This document shows, one piece after another, positions 20,144-20,433 of a stretch of 20,433 nt of DNA. Each line of letters opens with the position of its first letter. Position 1 is the stretch's first letter. The notes below the pieces were generated by a model. The model did not search any database and was not told where the DNA came from. It saw only the letters and a list, made by a program, of their open reading frames with translations. Source of the stretch: a virus; IMG/VR virus record IMGVR_UViG_3300017986_000179, positions 1 through 20,433 of that record, one strand, 5' to 3'. The position numbers and the translations under genes were made by a program.

Positions 20144-20417
20144 TAATAGCGTTTTGCAACTGCTGTAAAGCAGTATCTAAGCGAGTGAGCTTTCTTTCTA
20201 ATACATTGATAGCCGCTCGCTGTTTTCTTGACTGCTCTTCCAAACTTTGTACGTACTCAACTGTAGGAATTTCCTGCTTTGAGCCATCTTCACTAACCAT
20301 AGTGAATCTATCAACACCTTGTGCTTTTAGTCCGCCTGTTACACGGTTTGGATTTTTATCAGTAGACGGCGCAGTGTTCTTGGATTGACGACCGTACATT
20401 TTGTTCAAATAGCTCAT
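20130..20417 (-). CDS. Coiled-coil protein, 95 aa, function unknown
   Basis: Residues 1-30 are polar and basic (MSYLNKMYGRQSKNTAPSTD). 31-52 form a short strand-like segment (GVDRFTMVSEDGSKQEIPTV). 53-92 is a coiled coil (EYVQSLEEQSRKQRAAINVL, ERKLTRLDTALQQLQNAI) with Leu/Ile/Val at heptad spacing. There are no cysteines, no membrane segment and no enzyme motif. GAGGAG lies about 10 bases before the ATG at the window edge. Its 3' end overlaps the convergent plus-strand gene by 14 bases. The oligomeric helix suggests a structural or scaffold-type small protein; I do not recognise the family. Confidence 0.78.
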   Translation of the reverse strand: MSYLNKMYGRQSKNTAPSTDKNPNRVTGGLKAQGVDRFTMVSEDGSKQEIPTVEYVQSLEEQSRKQRAAINVLERKLTRLDTALQQLQNAITSRS

Positions 20418-20433
20418 AGTGTTCTAACTCCTC

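Noticed and set aside
20159-20174. Hairpin ACTGCT-GTAA-AGCAGT just after the plus-strand gene stop, considered as a terminator
   Set aside because: It lacks a U-tract on either strand and lies in the coiled-coil codons (Leu-Gln repeats), which explain the palindrome. Left out as a terminator.

Overview
The window looks like part of the genome of a marine T4-like myovirus (the tailed-phage group that infects SAR11 and marine cyanobacteria). The evidence is a T4 gp44-type clamp-loader gene, a DexA-type exonuclease, a GroES/gp31-like co-chaperonin, T4-style late promoter boxes (NATAAATA) and a long block of tail-fibre or baseplate-associated genes with marine T4-like sequence signatures. The DNA is AT-rich and densely packed. 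There is no gene-free stretch above 300 bases, and I see no tRNA, rRNA, CRISPR array or transposon. The host cannot be fixed from this sequence.

Layout, read along the minus strand (right to left), which carries all but two genes. (a) 20417-18790: a cluster of small genes. It holds a coiled-coil protein, a 62-aa protein, a 54-aa membrane protein, and an A-type iron-sulfur carrier (IscA-like). Two small plus-strand genes sit among them: a membrane-anchored Lys-rich protein with a SAP/Rho-N-like tail, and a CxxC/CxxC zinc-ribbon-like protein. (b) 18705-2890: five structural genes in a row. The first is a 3221-aa giant protein that takes almost half the window; the others are 394, 233, 983 and 397 aa. 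They share N-terminal anchors, internal motifs and C-terminal modules. Four of the five have their own GATAAATA late promoter box. (c) 2880-904: small accessory genes. These are a 79-aa protein, a 177-aa fragment resembling bacterial replicative DNA polymerase DnaE, a 129-aa Lys/Thr-rich acidic-tailed protein, the GroES-like co-chaperonin and a MazG-like nucleotide pyrophosphohydrolase. (d) 900-1: a near-consensus sigma70-type promoter, then dexA-like exonuclease, a 55-aa protein and the start of the clamp-loader gene, joined by ATGA stop/start overlaps.

How the parts fit together (inference): the late boxes should give strong late expression of the fibre block and of the small membrane protein plus iron-sulfur carrier. 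The sigma70-type promoter should give early expression of the replication genes. The dexA promoter lies inside a 10-bp inverted repeat. Read-through RNA from upstream would fold over the dexA ribosome-binding site, while RNA started at the promoter would not, which is a plausible early/late switch. The most unusual protein features are a five-fold 58-60 residue repeat in the giant protein with Cys (once Phe) always at position 27, and a DnaE-like protein that ends just before where the family's catalytic aspartates would lie.
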